A stretch of DNA of 64,000 nucleotides from CAWFGW01 sp963849955. GTDB taxonomy: Bacteria; Bacteroidota; Bacteroidia; Cytophagales; JAAEPT01. The stretch is from assembly GCA_963849955.1 (NCBI GenBank), contig CAWKJU010000001.1:1-64000 (forward strand), given 5' to 3'. The position numbers and the translations under genes are program-made. Below, one piece after another: positions 9,529-19,037 of this stretch (the first letter of the stretch is position 1; every line of letters starts with the position of its first letter). Under the pieces are notes generated by a model. It saw only the letters and a program-made list of their open reading frames with translations, was not told the DNA's origin and made no database searches.

Positions 9529-11055
9529 TTAATGTTTGAAGTGTCGAACCCCTGTGGTAACCATAGCCATTCCATGTTTATCACAGTAATCGATAGATTC
9601 TTGATCTCTTACTGAACCACCTGGTTGAATGACCGCTTTGACTCCTTCATTGTCTGCTAATTCTACGCAGTCAGGAAAAGGAAAGAAAGCATCCGAAGCC
9701 ATAACAGCTCCTTTTAAATCAAATCCAAAACTTTTTGCTTTTTCAACGGCTTGTCGAAGAGCATCTACGCGAGATGTTTGTCCTGTTCCACTCGCAAAAA
9801 GTTGGTTGTCGTTCGAGAAAATAATAGTGTTAGACTTGGTGTGCTTGCAAATTTTGTTTGCAAATAACAACGCTTTTATTTGGGATTCAGTAGGAGCAAT
9901 TTTTGTCACCACTTTTAAATCTTTGGCTGTTTCAATAGCTAAATCTTTATCTTGTTCAATTACCCCGTTCAAAAGTGTCTTAACTTGTTTCCTAGGCAAA
10001 TCCACTTCTTTTCGAAGTAATAAAATCCTGTTTTTCTTTTGTTTTAATACTGCTAAAGCATCTTCATCAAAGGCAGGAGCAATTAAAACCTCAAAGAAAA
10101 GGTCATGCATTTTTTCTGCAGTTGCTTTATCAATTTTTTCAGTCGAAGCGATTACTCCACCAAACGCAGAGGTAGGGTCACATGCCAACGCCTTTTCATA
10201 GGCTTCAACACTTGTGGTTGCTGTTGCCACCCCACAGGCATTGTTATGCTTTAAAATAGCAATAGAAGTAGTCCCTTTAAATTCATCAATCAGGTTTACA
10301 GCAGCATCTACATCTACTAAATTATTATATGAAAGTTCTTTTCCATGTAGCTGATCAAACAAATCATCTATTTTGCCATAGAAAGTGCCGTCTTGATGGG
10401 GGTTTTCACCGTATCTTAATGACTTAGATTCTTGTATGCTTAGCTTTAATCCTTTTGCACCGGTTGAACCTGCAAAGTGGGTGAAAATTGCAGCGTCATA
10501 ATGCGATGAAACATTAAAGGCTTGGGCTGCAAACCACTTTCTTTGATCTAAAGTGGTTTCAGCACCACTTGTTTTTAAAACATCTAATAATGGTTGATAT
10601 TCATTTTTTGATGGAACAATCACAACATCGTTAAAGTTTTTTGCCGCACCACGGATTAGTGCGATACCACCGATATCAATTTTTTCGATGATGGCATCTT
10701 CATCAGCGCCTGAGGCAACAGTTTCTTCAAAAGGATACAAGTCGACAATCACTAAATCAATGTTTGGGATATCGTACTCTTTGATTTGTGCTTGATCAGA
10801 CGTATTGTCTCTTCTGTTTAATATTCCGCCAAATACTTTTGGATGAAGTGTTTTTACTCTTCCACCTAAAATGGACGGGTAGCCCGTAAGGTCTTCAACG
10901 GCTTTAACTTTGATTCCTAGTCCCTCAATAAAACTTTGAGTTCCTCCAGTTGAAAAAATAGTCACACCTTGTTGATCTAACTCCTTTACAATTACGTCTA
11001 AATTGTCTTTATGAAATACCGATATTAAGGCAGATTTGATTTTTTTTGGCTGCAT
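9529..11055 (-). CDS. purH: Bifunctional AICAR formyltransferase/IMP cyclohydrolase
   Basis: PurH performs the last two steps of IMP synthesis: formylation of AICAR, then ring closure. The N-terminal MGS-like cyclohydrolase domain (about residues 1-190) includes STGGTQSF and GRVKTLHPK. The C-terminal transformylase domain includes SLRYGENPHQ and the KHNNACGVA motif with its Lys-His pair. I start at ATG 11055 (508 residues, the family's usual length) rather than at an upstream TTG at 11082. purN lies 82 bp upstream and mreB follows 81 bp downstream, all on the minus strand. Confidence 0.95.
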   Translation of the reverse strand: MQPKKIKSALISVFHKDNLDVIVKELDQQGVTIFSTGGTQSFIEGLGIKVKAVEDLTGYPSILGGRVKTLHPKVFGGILNRRDNTSDQAQIKEYDIPNIDLVIVDLYPFEETVASGADEDAIIEKIDIGGIALIRGAAKNFNDVVIVPSKNEYQPLLDVLKTSGAETTLDQRKWFAAQAFNVSSHYDAAIFTHFAGSTGAKGLKLSIQESKSLRYGENPHQDGTFYGKIDDLFDQLHGKELSYNNLVDVDAAVNLIDEFKGTTSIAILKHNNACGVATATTSVEAYEKALACDPTSAFGGVIASTEKIDKATAEKMHDLFFEVLIAPAFDEDALAVLKQKKNRILLLRKEVDLPRKQVKTLLNGVIEQDKDLAIETAKDLKVVTKIAPTESQIKALLFANKICKHTKSNTIIFSNDNQLFASGTGQTSRVDALRQAVEKAKSFGFDLKGAVMASDAFFPFPDCVELADNEGVKAVIQPGGSVRDQESIDYCDKHGMAMVTTGVRHFKH

Positions 11056-11137
11056 GACAGGTGTTTTTTTATAAGCCGACAAAGGTAGTTTTTTACCTCA
11101 TGTGATGCAACTTTAAGTACGCTGCTTTTTATGTGAT

Positions 11138-11710
11138 TTATTTTGATGAATGAAGAATTTTATCAATCACTAATGGGAAGTGCTGGTATTCTAATGCATG
11201 AATTTTTTCAGCAACGGTGGCAGGGGTTTCGTTTGAGTTCAGGGGTACTTGGGTTTGAAAAATAATTGCTCCATCATCGTATTTTTCATTCACATAATGT
11301 ATTGTGATCCCTGATGTTGTTTCTTTGTTCGCAACAATGGCTTCATGCACATGATTACCATACATGCCCTTTCCTCCATATTTAGGTAATAAGGCAGGGT
11401 GAATGTTGATGATTTTATTGGGGAAATTACTTACGAGATGAGATGGTATCAACCATAAAAAACCAGCTAATACCACAAGGTCAATCCCTTTTTCAAGTAA
11501 TAGTTTTGAAATTTGATCAGTTTCGTAAAACTCATTTCTACTAAAGAGGTGTGTTTCAATCGCTAGTTTTTTACATCGCTCCAGCACGTAGGCTTTCGGG
11601 TTGTTTGTCAATACTAATTCAATCTCAACATTGGGATTGGATGAAAAATAATTATAAATGTTTTCAACATTACTTCCAGAACCTGATGCGAACAAAGCGA
11701 TTTTTTTCAT
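11138..11710 (-). CDS. purN: Phosphoribosylglycinamide formyltransferase (GAR transformylase)
   Basis: A 190-residue PurN, transferring formyl from 10-formyl-THF to GAR in purine synthesis. The N-terminal phosphate loop ASGSGSN is at residues 8-14. The catalytic triad equivalents are Asn102 and His104 (in NIHPALLP) and Asp145 (in EKYDDG). Size matches the family. It lies between a UbiA gene and purH, all on the minus strand, so purN and purH probably form a small purine unit within a longer transcript. Confidence 0.94.
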   Translation of the reverse strand: MKKIALFASGSGSNVENIYNYFSSNPNVEIELVLTNNPKAYVLERCKKLAIETHLFSRNEFYETDQISKLLLEKGIDLVVLAGFLWLIPSHLVSNFPNKIINIHPALLPKYGGKGMYGNHVHEAIVANKETTSGITIHYVNEKYDDGAIIFQTQVPLNSNETPATVAEKIHALEYQHFPLVIDKILHSSK

Positions 11711-11738
11711 GCTGCAAAAATAGAGTAATCAATATGGA

Positions 11739-12605
11739 TTACCGCATAAAAAGTATGGATAATACCCCAATGGACATCATCCATTTGCAAAGGGAACTCA
11801 GTTGATGGAATTGTTTGATCGTATCTGCTTTAGGTAGAATAAAGAAGAATTTCGTTACTAATGGAAGTAGCAGTATTACAAAAAGCGAGTAAATCATTGT
11901 GGATGCAAGAAATAGAGGTGTAGATAGAATTAATAAAATAAAAAGGAGTAATAGTAATACGATAAACCCTTTTGTTTTTCTAATACCAAAGACAATGGGT
12001 AACGTTTTGCAACCGTAAGCTTTATCTCCATTGAGGTCTTCCATATCTTTGATTATTTCTCGAATAAGGGTAATAGTAAATATTAACGAACTATAAAAAT
12101 ACAGTGGGATAGTATTTTTGCTATAGGCTACAGCCATCACTAACACAGAGGTTGCTGATAGGCAGGCAATAGATAAATTACCCCAAAAGGGTTTTTTCTT
12201 TAAATAGTTAGAATACCACCATAATAACAAAGAACTCAGTGTGAAAATGATGAAAATTTTAACATTGATAGATAGACCAATTAGAAGCGCAACGAAAGTT
12301 ATAATACTATGAGCTATGATAGCTTGTTTTCGTGAAATAACCCGTTCAACAACTACTGATAGTGGTCGATTAATAACATCAATTTTAACATCATAATAAT
12401 CGTTGATGATATAACCAGCCGCAGTAATTAGTGTAGTGCCGATACTTATTTTTAAAAAGTTGATGTCAAAAAGCAAGCTTTGAAACCGAAATTCATTGAT
12501 AATTGAAAATTTTATAAAAATCTGACTCGCAAATATGATCAAAAGGTTTTGCGCCCGAATTAATTGCAAAATGGATCGTATAGTTGTTTTTTGCGCCAGT
12601 TTCAA
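11739..12605 (-). CDS. UbiA-family prenyltransferase (geranylgeranylglycerol-phosphate synthase-like)
   Basis: A 288-residue integral membrane prenyltransferase with about eight hydrophobic segments. Both aspartate-rich Mg-diphosphate motifs are present: NDYYDVKID near residue 68 and DMEDLNGD near residue 186. In Bacteroidota, proteins of this layout are usually annotated as geranylgeranylglycerol-phosphate geranylgeranyltransferase-like; the true substrate cannot be read from sequence. It is the first of the minus-strand series leading to purN (28-bp gap). Its 5' side faces the intergenic region now interrupted by the IS982 element. Confidence 0.82.
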   Translation of the reverse strand: MKLAQKTTIRSILQLIRAQNLLIIFASQIFIKFSIINEFRFQSLLFDINFLKISIGTTLITAAGYIINDYYDVKIDVINRPLSVVVERVISRKQAIIAHSIITFVALLIGLSINVKIFIIFTLSSLLLWWYSNYLKKKPFWGNLSIACLSATSVLVMAVAYSKNTIPLYFYSSLIFTITLIREIIKDMEDLNGDKAYGCKTLPIVFGIRKTKGFIVLLLLLFILLILSTPLFLASTMIYSLFVILLLPLVTKFFFILPKADTIKQFHQLSSLCKWMMSIGVLSILFMR

Positions 12606-12731
12606 ATGATTTTGTGGACTATAATTTTAGTGTTTTTTAATCAGTTGTTTACAAATGTTTTAAAAAAAATTGGAATCAATATTTTAATCTTACAAATTTG
12701 ACGTCATAACCAAAACTATATTATATAATGA
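12606..12731. promoter_or_regulatory. Divergent control region, cut off from its plus-strand gene by IS982
   Basis: This AT-rich stretch separates the UbiA gene from the left end of the IS. Before the insertion it led straight into the outer-membrane protein gene now starting at 13720. It ends in a TSD copy that contains the gene's original ATG (12728-12730). Read from there, the leader now yields a roughly 20-codon chimeric peptide that runs into the IS and stops at 12788-12790. A possible Bacteroidota-type promoter element lies near 12690-12702 (ATTTG preceded by TTAC), but I could not fix it. Confidence 0.45.
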
Positions 12732-13716
12732 ACCCGTGGTGCATTAATAAACAAGAGATAAAAGTTGTGCAATTCACTGAATATCAGTAACTTATTGTAG
12801 TAACGACAAAACAATAAGCATGCACAACTTTCAAGCAAATTACGATAAAATTCTTAAAGTTTTAAGAACCAATTTCCCTTATGATTCCTACTTTCTTCAA
12901 AAAAGAAAACCAAAACTATCTGATTTAGAGATTGTTGCTATTGATTTCACTGCTCAATTTATGAGTATCGATAGTGAGCATCAACTATTTCGAGTATTGA
13001 ATGGAATACAATTCAAGAACCTCATTGACCGAAGTGTTTACAACAGAAGGAAAAGAAATCTAGCTGAGTTTATGGAACAAATCAGATTTACCCTATCAGA
13101 AAAATTTAACCAATTTGAAGGATATTTCATTGTTGATTCCATGCCCTTGGAAGCCTGTAAATTAGCCAGAAGTTCTAGGTCAAAAATTTGTAAAGAATCC
13201 TTTCATTCTTCACCTGATAAAGGGTTTTGTGCATCACAGCAACTTTACTATTATGGTTATAAACTTCATGCGGTATGCTCTGTTCAAGGTGTTTTTAAAA
13301 GCGTAGATATCACCAAAGCTTCGGTTCATGATATTCATTATTTGAAAGATATTAAAACGCAACTTTCTGATTGTGTGCTACTTGGTGATAAAGGGTATGT
13401 AAGCCAAAAAGAACAATTGGATCTGTTTGAAACAGCCAACATCAATTTACAAATACCCATGAGAAGTAATCAACAAGGTTTTCAAAAACAACCTTATGTG
13501 TTTAGAAAAACTAGAAAACGTATCGAAACATTGTTTTCGCAATTGTGTGATCAGTTTATGATTCGTAGAAATTACGCTAAAACATTTACAGGGTTTAAAA
13601 CTAGAATTCTTTCTAAAATTACTTCCCTAACTTTGATTCAATTAATCAATAAATTTGAATTCAACAGGAATATTAATAACCTTAAAATTCAAATCACTTA
13701 ATAATGCACCACGGGT
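12732..13716 (+). mobile_element. Complete IS982-family insertion sequence
   Basis: A 985-bp element. Its 15-bp perfect terminal inverted repeats begin ACCCGTGGTGCATTA (left 12732-12746; right, inverted, 13702-13716). A 7-bp target duplication, ATAATGA, lies at 12725-12731 and 13717-13723. Length, TIRs and TSD size all fit IS982. It carries one intact transposase gene on the plus strand. Intact ends and an exact TSD indicate a recent insertion. The right end lies 3 bp before the ATG of the next gene. Confidence 0.95.
12820..13701 (+). CDS. IS982-family transposase
   Basis: A 293-residue DDE transposase. The predicted catalytic triad is Asp106 (IVDSMPLE), Asp190 (LLGDKGY) and Glu236 (RKRIETLFSQL), with the last two arranged as in the DDE_Tnp_1 family. 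The N-terminal region (about residues 30-80) has the LSDLEIVAI and VYNRRKR stretches typical of IS982. The frame is intact and ends just inside the right inverted repeat. It reads towards the outer-membrane protein gene, so read-through could transcribe that gene. Confidence 0.94.
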   Translation: MHNFQANYDKILKVLRTNFPYDSYFLQKRKPKLSDLEIVAIDFTAQFMSIDSEHQLFRVLNGIQFKNLIDRSVYNRRKRNLAEFMEQIRFTLSEKFNQFEGYFIVDSMPLEACKLARSSRSKICKESFHSSPDKGFCASQQLYYYGYKLHAVCSVQGVFKSVDITKASVHDIHYLKDIKTQLSDCVLLGDKGYVSQKEQLDLFETANINLQIPMRSNQQGFQKQPYVFRKTRKRIETLFSQLCDQFMIRRNYAKTFTGFKTRILSKITSLTLIQLINKFEFNRNINNLKIQIT

Positions 13717-13719
13717 ATA

Positions 13720-14679
13720 ATGAGAAAGTTTTTACTTCTTGTTGCTGTTGCGTGCGTGTCGTCTGCAATGGCTCAATTAACAACCAGAGAAGCCGCTCCA
13801 AACAGCTATAAATTGGGCGCATATCCTCAAGCAGGGGATTTAAGTTTAATGTTCAGTGTGTATAATATCACTAATTTCGACTCAGCTGAAGATGACGATG
13901 TAGCAAACATTGCAAGTGTTAACGGTCTAGGTAGAGGTGATTTAATCACGGGAAAGTATTACTGGACAGACCAAGTTGCTTTCAGAGTAGGTATCAAGTT
14001 ACAAAGAGAAGTTTCTAATAAGTCAAGCTTTGAAACGGATAGTTCTGATCAACTAGTAACGGAAGATCCAGATGTTTTAGGCAATTTTACATTTGATGGA
14101 ACGTTTAGCACTTCTTCGAAAGATGTTGTAAGAGACTGGGCTATTAAGTTAGGTATTGAAAAACATTTCAATAGCGCAAACTTCTTTGATGTGTATGCCG
14201 GTGCTGACTTGTACTTAGGTTTGGGAACTGAGAAATTTAATTTTGAGCTTGAAACAGAGGAAGTTGGTGAAGTGTCAACGACTGAAATGATAAACACGTC
14301 AAGATCTTTTAAGAAATTTGGTGTGTTGCCATTTATTGGGGTGCAAATGTTTGTGTTAGATTTACCTGTTTCAATTGGCGTTGAGTATGGATGGGATGCA
14401 CTTTGGAAGTTTGGTGGTCTTTACAAAACTGAATACGAAATATCACAAGATGATGGAACAGGAACTTCAACGACTACGTCTGGTACATACTACTCAGATG
14501 AAAACCTAGGTAGAGTATTACCAGGAGCAATTGGCGGTACTACTATTGATGGTGTTACTACTGGAACGAGTGGTAGTTCTTCATCTAGTATGTTGAACAC
14601 CAACCAGAACGTGAAAATTTTGTTAAACATCTACTTTGGTAGAGGTGGTTCTTCATCAAGTGATGTTGTTATCGAGTAA
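13720..14679 (+). CDS. Outer-membrane beta-barrel-like protein with start codon at the IS junction
   Basis: A 319-residue protein with a clear signal peptide (about residues 1-19, ending SSAMAQ). Alternating hydrophobic/polar strands and internal phrases such as FRVGIKLQ, FFDVYAGADLYLGLG and VKILLNIYFGRG point to a small outer-membrane barrel. A Ser/Gly/Thr-rich loop occupies about residues 245-300. The reading frame is intact, but its ATG lies within the right-hand TSD of the IS982. Its native leader, promoter and ribosome-binding site are therefore 985 bp away. It may be silenced, or driven from the IS. Precise function is unknown. Confidence 0.8.
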   Translation: MRKFLLLVAVACVSSAMAQLTTREAAPNSYKLGAYPQAGDLSLMFSVYNITNFDSAEDDDVANIASVNGLGRGDLITGKYYWTDQVAFRVGIKLQREVSNKSSFETDSSDQLVTEDPDVLGNFTFDGTFSTSSKDVVRDWAIKLGIEKHFNSANFFDVYAGADLYLGLGTEKFNFELETEEVGEVSTTEMINTSRSFKKFGVLPFIGVQMFVLDLPVSIGVEYGWDALWKFGGLYKTEYEISQDDGTGTSTTTSGTYYSDENLGRVLPGAIGGTTIDGVTTGTSGSSSSSMLNTNQNVKILLNIYFGRGGSSSSDVVIE

Positions 14680-14730
14680 TCATCTCATAACGAATAATTA
14701 ATTGATTTGGAAACTAAAAAATTGAACGCC

Positions 14731-15156
14731 ATGAAATTTAACAGAATAGCATTTTCATTCGTAGTGGCGACATTACTTATCTTTTCATCATCATGTACTC
14801 GTCAATTTAAGAGTACTCCAGTAGCACCTGTCAACGTTCAAGTAAACGTTAGCATGGCTGATTTGGAATATGTAGGTGAGGTAGTAGGTACGTCAACACA
14901 ATCATATTTATTTGGAGTTCTACCTATAGGTGGTAGAAGATTCCATACAGGAGTTTTGTCTCAACAATCAGGGTTTTTATCAATCCCTGCTAACAGAGGT
15001 ACTGCTAATGCATTATATGATGCATTGCAATCTCAAGCTGATGCAGACTTTGTTTTGCCAGTATCTGTAGAGCAAACAACAAACGTAATGTTCTTAGGTA
15101 ATGTAACAACATATACGGTAAGAGCTAAAGCGTATAGAATTAAAACGACTTTGTAG
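14731..15156 (+). CDS. Small putative lipoprotein
   Basis: I start at ATG 14731 (141 residues), not at a TTG at 14707. The N-terminus MKFNRIAFSFVV begins a lipoprotein signal that ends in a Cys lipobox (FSSSC, Cys about residue 22). The mature part has a glycine-rich stretch around FGVLPIGGRRFHTGVL and a possible DALQSQADADFVLPV repeat-like helix-strand. I do not recognise the family. It follows the outer-membrane protein gene by 51 bp and is followed by a strong terminator, so the two are probably co-transcribed envelope genes. Confidence 0.75.
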   Translation: MKFNRIAFSFVVATLLIFSSSCTRQFKSTPVAPVNVQVNVSMADLEYVGEVVGTSTQSYLFGVLPIGGRRFHTGVLSQQSGFLSIPANRGTANALYDALQSQADADFVLPVSVEQTTNVMFLGNVTTYTVRAKAYRIKTTL

Positions 15157-15194
15157 AAATACAATTAAGGTAAGTTTTAATATTATATTTCATT

Positions 15195-15227
15195 AAAAGC
15201 CTGCTAGTTAAACTAGCAGGCTTTTTT
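15195..15227 (+). terminator. Rho-independent terminator
   Basis: Perfect 15-bp arms (AAAAGCCTGCTAGTT and its complement) at 15195-15209 and 15211-15225 are followed by a T-run. It ends the lipoprotein transcript. The arms start with A and end in T, so it may work in both directions. Confidence 0.9.
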
Positions 15228-15338
15228 GTTTTTAAAGCGATACGTATTAATATTTTTTATTTTTAATTGTTTTATTATGCCACATCTTTTTCTTAATTTG
15301 CTAGTCTGTGAAAATGGGAAAAAACTAATTTAAAAACC

Positions 15339-18300
15339 ATGAAAAAACTATTTACAACCTTTAAAACACTTTTGCTTGGAGGCATGATGCTTTCAAGTGT
15401 AGTGGCAGGAGCTCAGCAAGTCCCAGGACATACTGGTGCTTATCCACTTACCTCTGACAGAGAATATACTTATGGTATATCTCCTAGTAATGCAAGTCAA
15501 GCCGATGCAGTAAATGCATACAACGCTTGGAAACAAACTTATGTAGCAACCGATTGTGGTAACGCTAGGGTCATCTTTGATTTTTACCAAGGTGGACTAG
15601 GTGCAACAGACCGTTCAGAAACTGTTTCTGAAGGTATCGCTTATGGTATGCTATTGTCAGCTTACGCTGGTGACCGTTCTTTATTTGATGGTTTGTGGTC
15701 ATTCTACAAAAATCATAGAAATGGAAATGGCGTAATGAACTGGAAAATTAAAAACTGTAATCAAGTTGTTGGAGCTAATGGGGCGTCAGATGCTGAATTA
15801 GATGCTGCTATGGCATTAATTGTAGCTTCATACCAGTGGCAAAATGACAACTATTTGAATGATGCTAAGAGCATGATTCGTATCATTCGAGAGAAAGAAT
15901 TCGATGGTGCTATCTTGAAGCCAGGTGATCAATTTGGTGGTTTTAGCTTAACTAACCCTTCTTATTTCTCACCGGCTTATTACGAAGTATTTAAGCAATA
16001 TGATGGTAATACTAGCTTTTGGGATGCCGCTATTGCAAAAGGATACGAAATCATTGATAAAGCGGATAAAAATGACTTAGGTTTAGTGCCTGACTGGACC
16101 GATGGAAACGGTAACACGACTAGTGCTGCCAGCCAGTACAAAGATGGTGGTCAACATTTCTTTTTTGATGCGGTAAGAACTCCTTTCCGTTCTGCTGTTG
16201 ATTATTTATGGCATGGCAGAGCTGAAGGTAAAGCGTATTGTGAGAAGTTGATTAACTGGTCTAACGCTGCACATGGTGGTGGTACGGAGCAATTACAGTC
16301 TAACTACAGAATTGACGGAACTTTACTTGGTGGTGGTCACTCAAATACGTTTGTGGCTTGTTTTGGTGTAGCAGCGATGGCTACTTCTAATCAATCATAT
16401 CTAAATAGAGCATATTCAGATAACCAAAGCACAAGCCCTACAACAGGTCAGTATTTTAATGCTACGTTTAAAGCAATAGGAAACTTTGTGATGTCAGGTA
16501 ACTTTTACTTGCCACCACCAGATGCATGTTCAGGGCCAAGTTTAGGAGACGATAAGTCTTTCTGTAATGGACCATCAGCAGTATTAGACGCAAATGTGAG
16601 TGCAAACTCGTATGAATGGAGAAGAAATGGTATAAAAATAAACAATGCAACTGCTGAGACTTATACGGCCACATTAGCAGGAGAATATGAAGTTGTTACT
16701 AATCAAGATGGTTGCGTAAGAAGAGATAAAATCCAAGTTTACCCAGATTTGTTGGTAGCTGACTTTTCTTTTACAGTAGGTCCTGGTGTTATTTTCTTAG
16801 AAAACACAAGTCAAGGAGGTGTTTCTTCATCTGACTGGTCTGATGGGACTTCTTTCTCAACTGATTTTGATGCTGAGTATGAGTACACTGGAGATGGTAC
16901 AGCAGATATTACCTTAACAGTTTCAAACAATGGGTTTGGTTGTGCTGATGTAGAAACTAAAACAAAAACAATTGTTTTGGGTGGTAACGGATGGTCAGCA
17001 GATGACTTTAATGTGCCTACCAATGTTACAACGTGGATTGGTGGTGATGCTCCAAACCCAGACGGTAGTTCAGAGGGTTTTGAAGCTTTACCAAAAGTAA
17101 AATGCTCTGCAAATGCAACTGGAACTGAATGCCCAGGAAACCCTTGTGGTCTATTCAAAGTAGTTGCTAAAAGTACTGCGGGTCAATATAATCCATTTGG
17201 AGTTGATTTCAACGAAGGACAAACACTAGACGGGGTTCCAATTTCAGCTCCCGTTGATATTGATGCAGTTCCATTTGTATCTATGAGAATCAGATCAAGT
17301 GTTGATGTTAGTATTGGTGTAGGTTTGAATGGTAAAAGACTTGAAGGACCTGAGGAGGTTACGACCAATAGAATTAAAATTGATTTAGTTGGGGGTGAGT
17401 GGACAGAGATTCCAGCTTCAGAATTAGATTTTTCTGTGAATAGAAATGGTTACTTAAATGCGCTTAACCCAAGTGTTGAAGTTGATTTTACTCAAATTAA
17501 ATCTGTTCAAATTTATCCATTTGAATATCCACTAGCTGCTTTGCCAGGTGGTGAATTCATTGAAGTTGATTGGATTGTAGTTGGTTCTAAAAGTTTAGAG
17601 GCGCCTTCTTTTGATATTAAGAGAGACGAAAATGGTTTAGCGATATACGAGGATCCTGATGGTGACGAAGTATACACTACGGTGTCTTCATGGTTACCAG
17701 AAGTAACAGCTTGTGGAACAGAAACAATATTAAAAGCTAACTCTTGTACTGCAACAGATATCCGTTGGTTTAATGGTGATGTTCAATTCGACACAGGTTC
17801 TGAGGTTGAAGTTGGGCCAGGTAATTATAGAGTTCAACTGGTGAATGATGGAGGAACGACAACTGCTGAAGTAGTAGTGAAAGCAAGTAATATTAATGCT
17901 GACTTTGCCATCGATAGAACTAACTATGATGTTAATTTTATTAACAAATCTACTGATTATGATGAGCATGTTTGGGATTATGGTGATGCAGCGAATGATT
18001 TAGAAGGCTCAACAACTTGGGACATCGGATACCACAGCTACAAAGCAGCTGGAGACGGAAGTTACACAGTATCATTAACTGTAACAGATACTATATGTGG
18101 TGTTTCTGATACGGAAGTAAAAGAATTGGTCGTTGCTTGTGATATGTTAACAGGAGAAATCAATGTAATAGATTCTACAGTAGTTGGATGTGAAGGTGAT
18201 GTAGCTACATTTGAAATTGAAGCGGTAGAAAATGCACAGGGTTATGGTTGGTTTGGTCCAGAAGGAACACAGCTTGATGTTGCAGAAGATTCTTTATCTG

Positions 18301-18917
18301 CAGTTGTCACTTTTGGTTCTGTTGATGGCCCATTAACTATCGAGGCATACAACTCTTGTTCTGAAGCACCAACATCTAAGAAAAGTGTTAAGTCCGTAGA
18401 TTTAGATTTAGCTGGAGAACCAGTTGGAACATTTACCTTAGATCCAAACACTGCTGGTGGTTTCGTAATGATGGCTGAGGCTAGTGCTACAGAAATGGAT
18501 GGCGAAACGTATGCGTGGACTTTCGGTGACGGAAATTCAGATACAGAAGCTTCAGTAGAACATACATATGATGCTGGTTTGGAAAACATGCCTCAGACAA
18601 TTTGTTTGACTGTAACTAACAGATGTGGTGTTTCTGATGAAGTGTGTAAAGAGTTTACACCAACTAATCCAGTAGGTTTCTTCACTTTGAATGAGCAAAA
18701 TGTTAGCATGTTCCCAACAGCTACTACTAATTTATTAACAGTAGAGTTAACTGGAAAAGCTGACGTTACAATCTCTGATGTATTAGGGAATACTGTTTCT
18801 CAGTCAGTTGTGACTGACAAAGGAACAATCAACGTTGCTGACTTAAGTGCTGGGATGTATATCTTAAGCATCAAACAAGGAAGCGAAGTAGTAAACAAAA
18901 GATTCATTAAGGAATAA
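15339..18917 (+). CDS. Secreted GH8 endoglucanase-like multidomain protein with T9SS sorting domain
   Basis: A 1192-residue secreted protein. Signal peptide (about residues 1-25), then a glycoside hydrolase family 8 domain (about 30-390). GH8 signatures are SEGIAYGM with the predicted general acid Glu98, and ASDAELDAA with Asp151. GH8 enzymes hydrolyse beta-1,4-linked glucans, chitosan or xylan; the substrate here is open. The middle holds an Ig-like segment, a beta-sandwich, possibly carbohydrate-binding domain (about 560-760) and PKD-like domains (about 880-940 and 1040-1110). The last about 75 residues form a type A T9SS domain (NVSMFPTATTN, then GMYILSI). It is a single-gene unit bounded by terminators. 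The bglX-like GH3 at 57-59 kb could handle its oligosaccharide products. Confidence 0.9.
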   Translation: MKKLFTTFKTLLLGGMMLSSVVAGAQQVPGHTGAYPLTSDREYTYGISPSNASQADAVNAYNAWKQTYVATDCGNARVIFDFYQGGLGATDRSETVSEGIAYGMLLSAYAGDRSLFDGLWSFYKNHRNGNGVMNWKIKNCNQVVGANGASDAELDAAMALIVASYQWQNDNYLNDAKSMIRIIREKEFDGAILKPGDQFGGFSLTNPSYFSPAYYEVFKQYDGNTSFWDAAIAKGYEIIDKADKNDLGLVPDWTDGNGNTTSAASQYKDGGQHFFFDAVRTPFRSAVDYLWHGRAEGKAYCEKLINWSNAAHGGGTEQLQSNYRIDGTLLGGGHSNTFVACFGVAAMATSNQSYLNRAYSDNQSTSPTTGQYFNATFKAIGNFVMSGNFYLPPPDACSGPSLGDDKSFCNGPSAVLDANVSANSYEWRRNGIKINNATAETYTATLAGEYEVVTNQDGCVRRDKIQVYPDLLVADFSFTVGPGVIFLENTSQGGVSSSDWSDGTSFSTDFDAEYEYTGDGTADITLTVSNNGFGCADVETKTKTIVLGGNGWSADDFNVPTNVTTWIGGDAPNPDGSSEGFEALPKVKCSANATGTECPGNPCGLFKVVAKSTAGQYNPFGVDFNEGQTLDGVPISAPVDIDAVPFVSMRIRSSVDVSIGVGLNGKRLEGPEEVTTNRIKIDLVGGEWTEIPASELDFSVNRNGYLNALNPSVEVDFTQIKSVQIYPFEYPLAALPGGEFIEVDWIVVGSKSLEAPSFDIKRDENGLAIYEDPDGDEVYTTVSSWLPEVTACGTETILKANSCTATDIRWFNGDVQFDTGSEVEVGPGNYRVQLVNDGGTTTAEVVVKASNINADFAIDRTNYDVNFINKSTDYDEHVWDYGDAANDLEGSTTWDIGYHSYKAAGDGSYTVSLTVTDTICGVSDTEVKELVVACDMLTGEINVIDSTVVGCEGDVATFEIEAVENAQGYGWFGPEGTQLDVAEDSLSAVVTFGSVDGPLTIEAYNSCSEAPTSKKSVKSVDLDLAGEPVGTFTLDPNTAGGFVMMAEASATEMDGETYAWTFGDGNSDTEASVEHTYDAGLENMPQTICLTVTNRCGVSDEVCKEFTPTNPVGFFTLNEQNVSMFPTATTNLLTVELTGKADVTISDVLGNTVSQSVVTDKGTINVADLSAGMYILSIKQGSEVVNKRFIKE

Positions 18918-18943
18918 TCTCCTTTAGAACAATAAACTAATTG

Positions 18944-18977
18944 AAACCCCATCCCGATATTTCGGGATGGGGTTTTT
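18944..18977 (+). terminator. Rho-independent terminator after the GH8 gene
   Basis: Perfect 14-bp arms, AAACCCCATCCCGA at 18944-18957 and the complement at 18962-18975, enclose a 4-nt loop and are followed by T residues. Confidence 0.9.
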
Positions 18978-19037
18978 GATTTAGAAGGAGTTAGATGACT
19001 TTAAAAAGTTATTAATTTTTTTTGATACCTCATCTTT

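Noticed and set aside
9629..10201. A 190-codon plus-strand gene
   Set aside because: It is antisense to purH, which is clearly coding.
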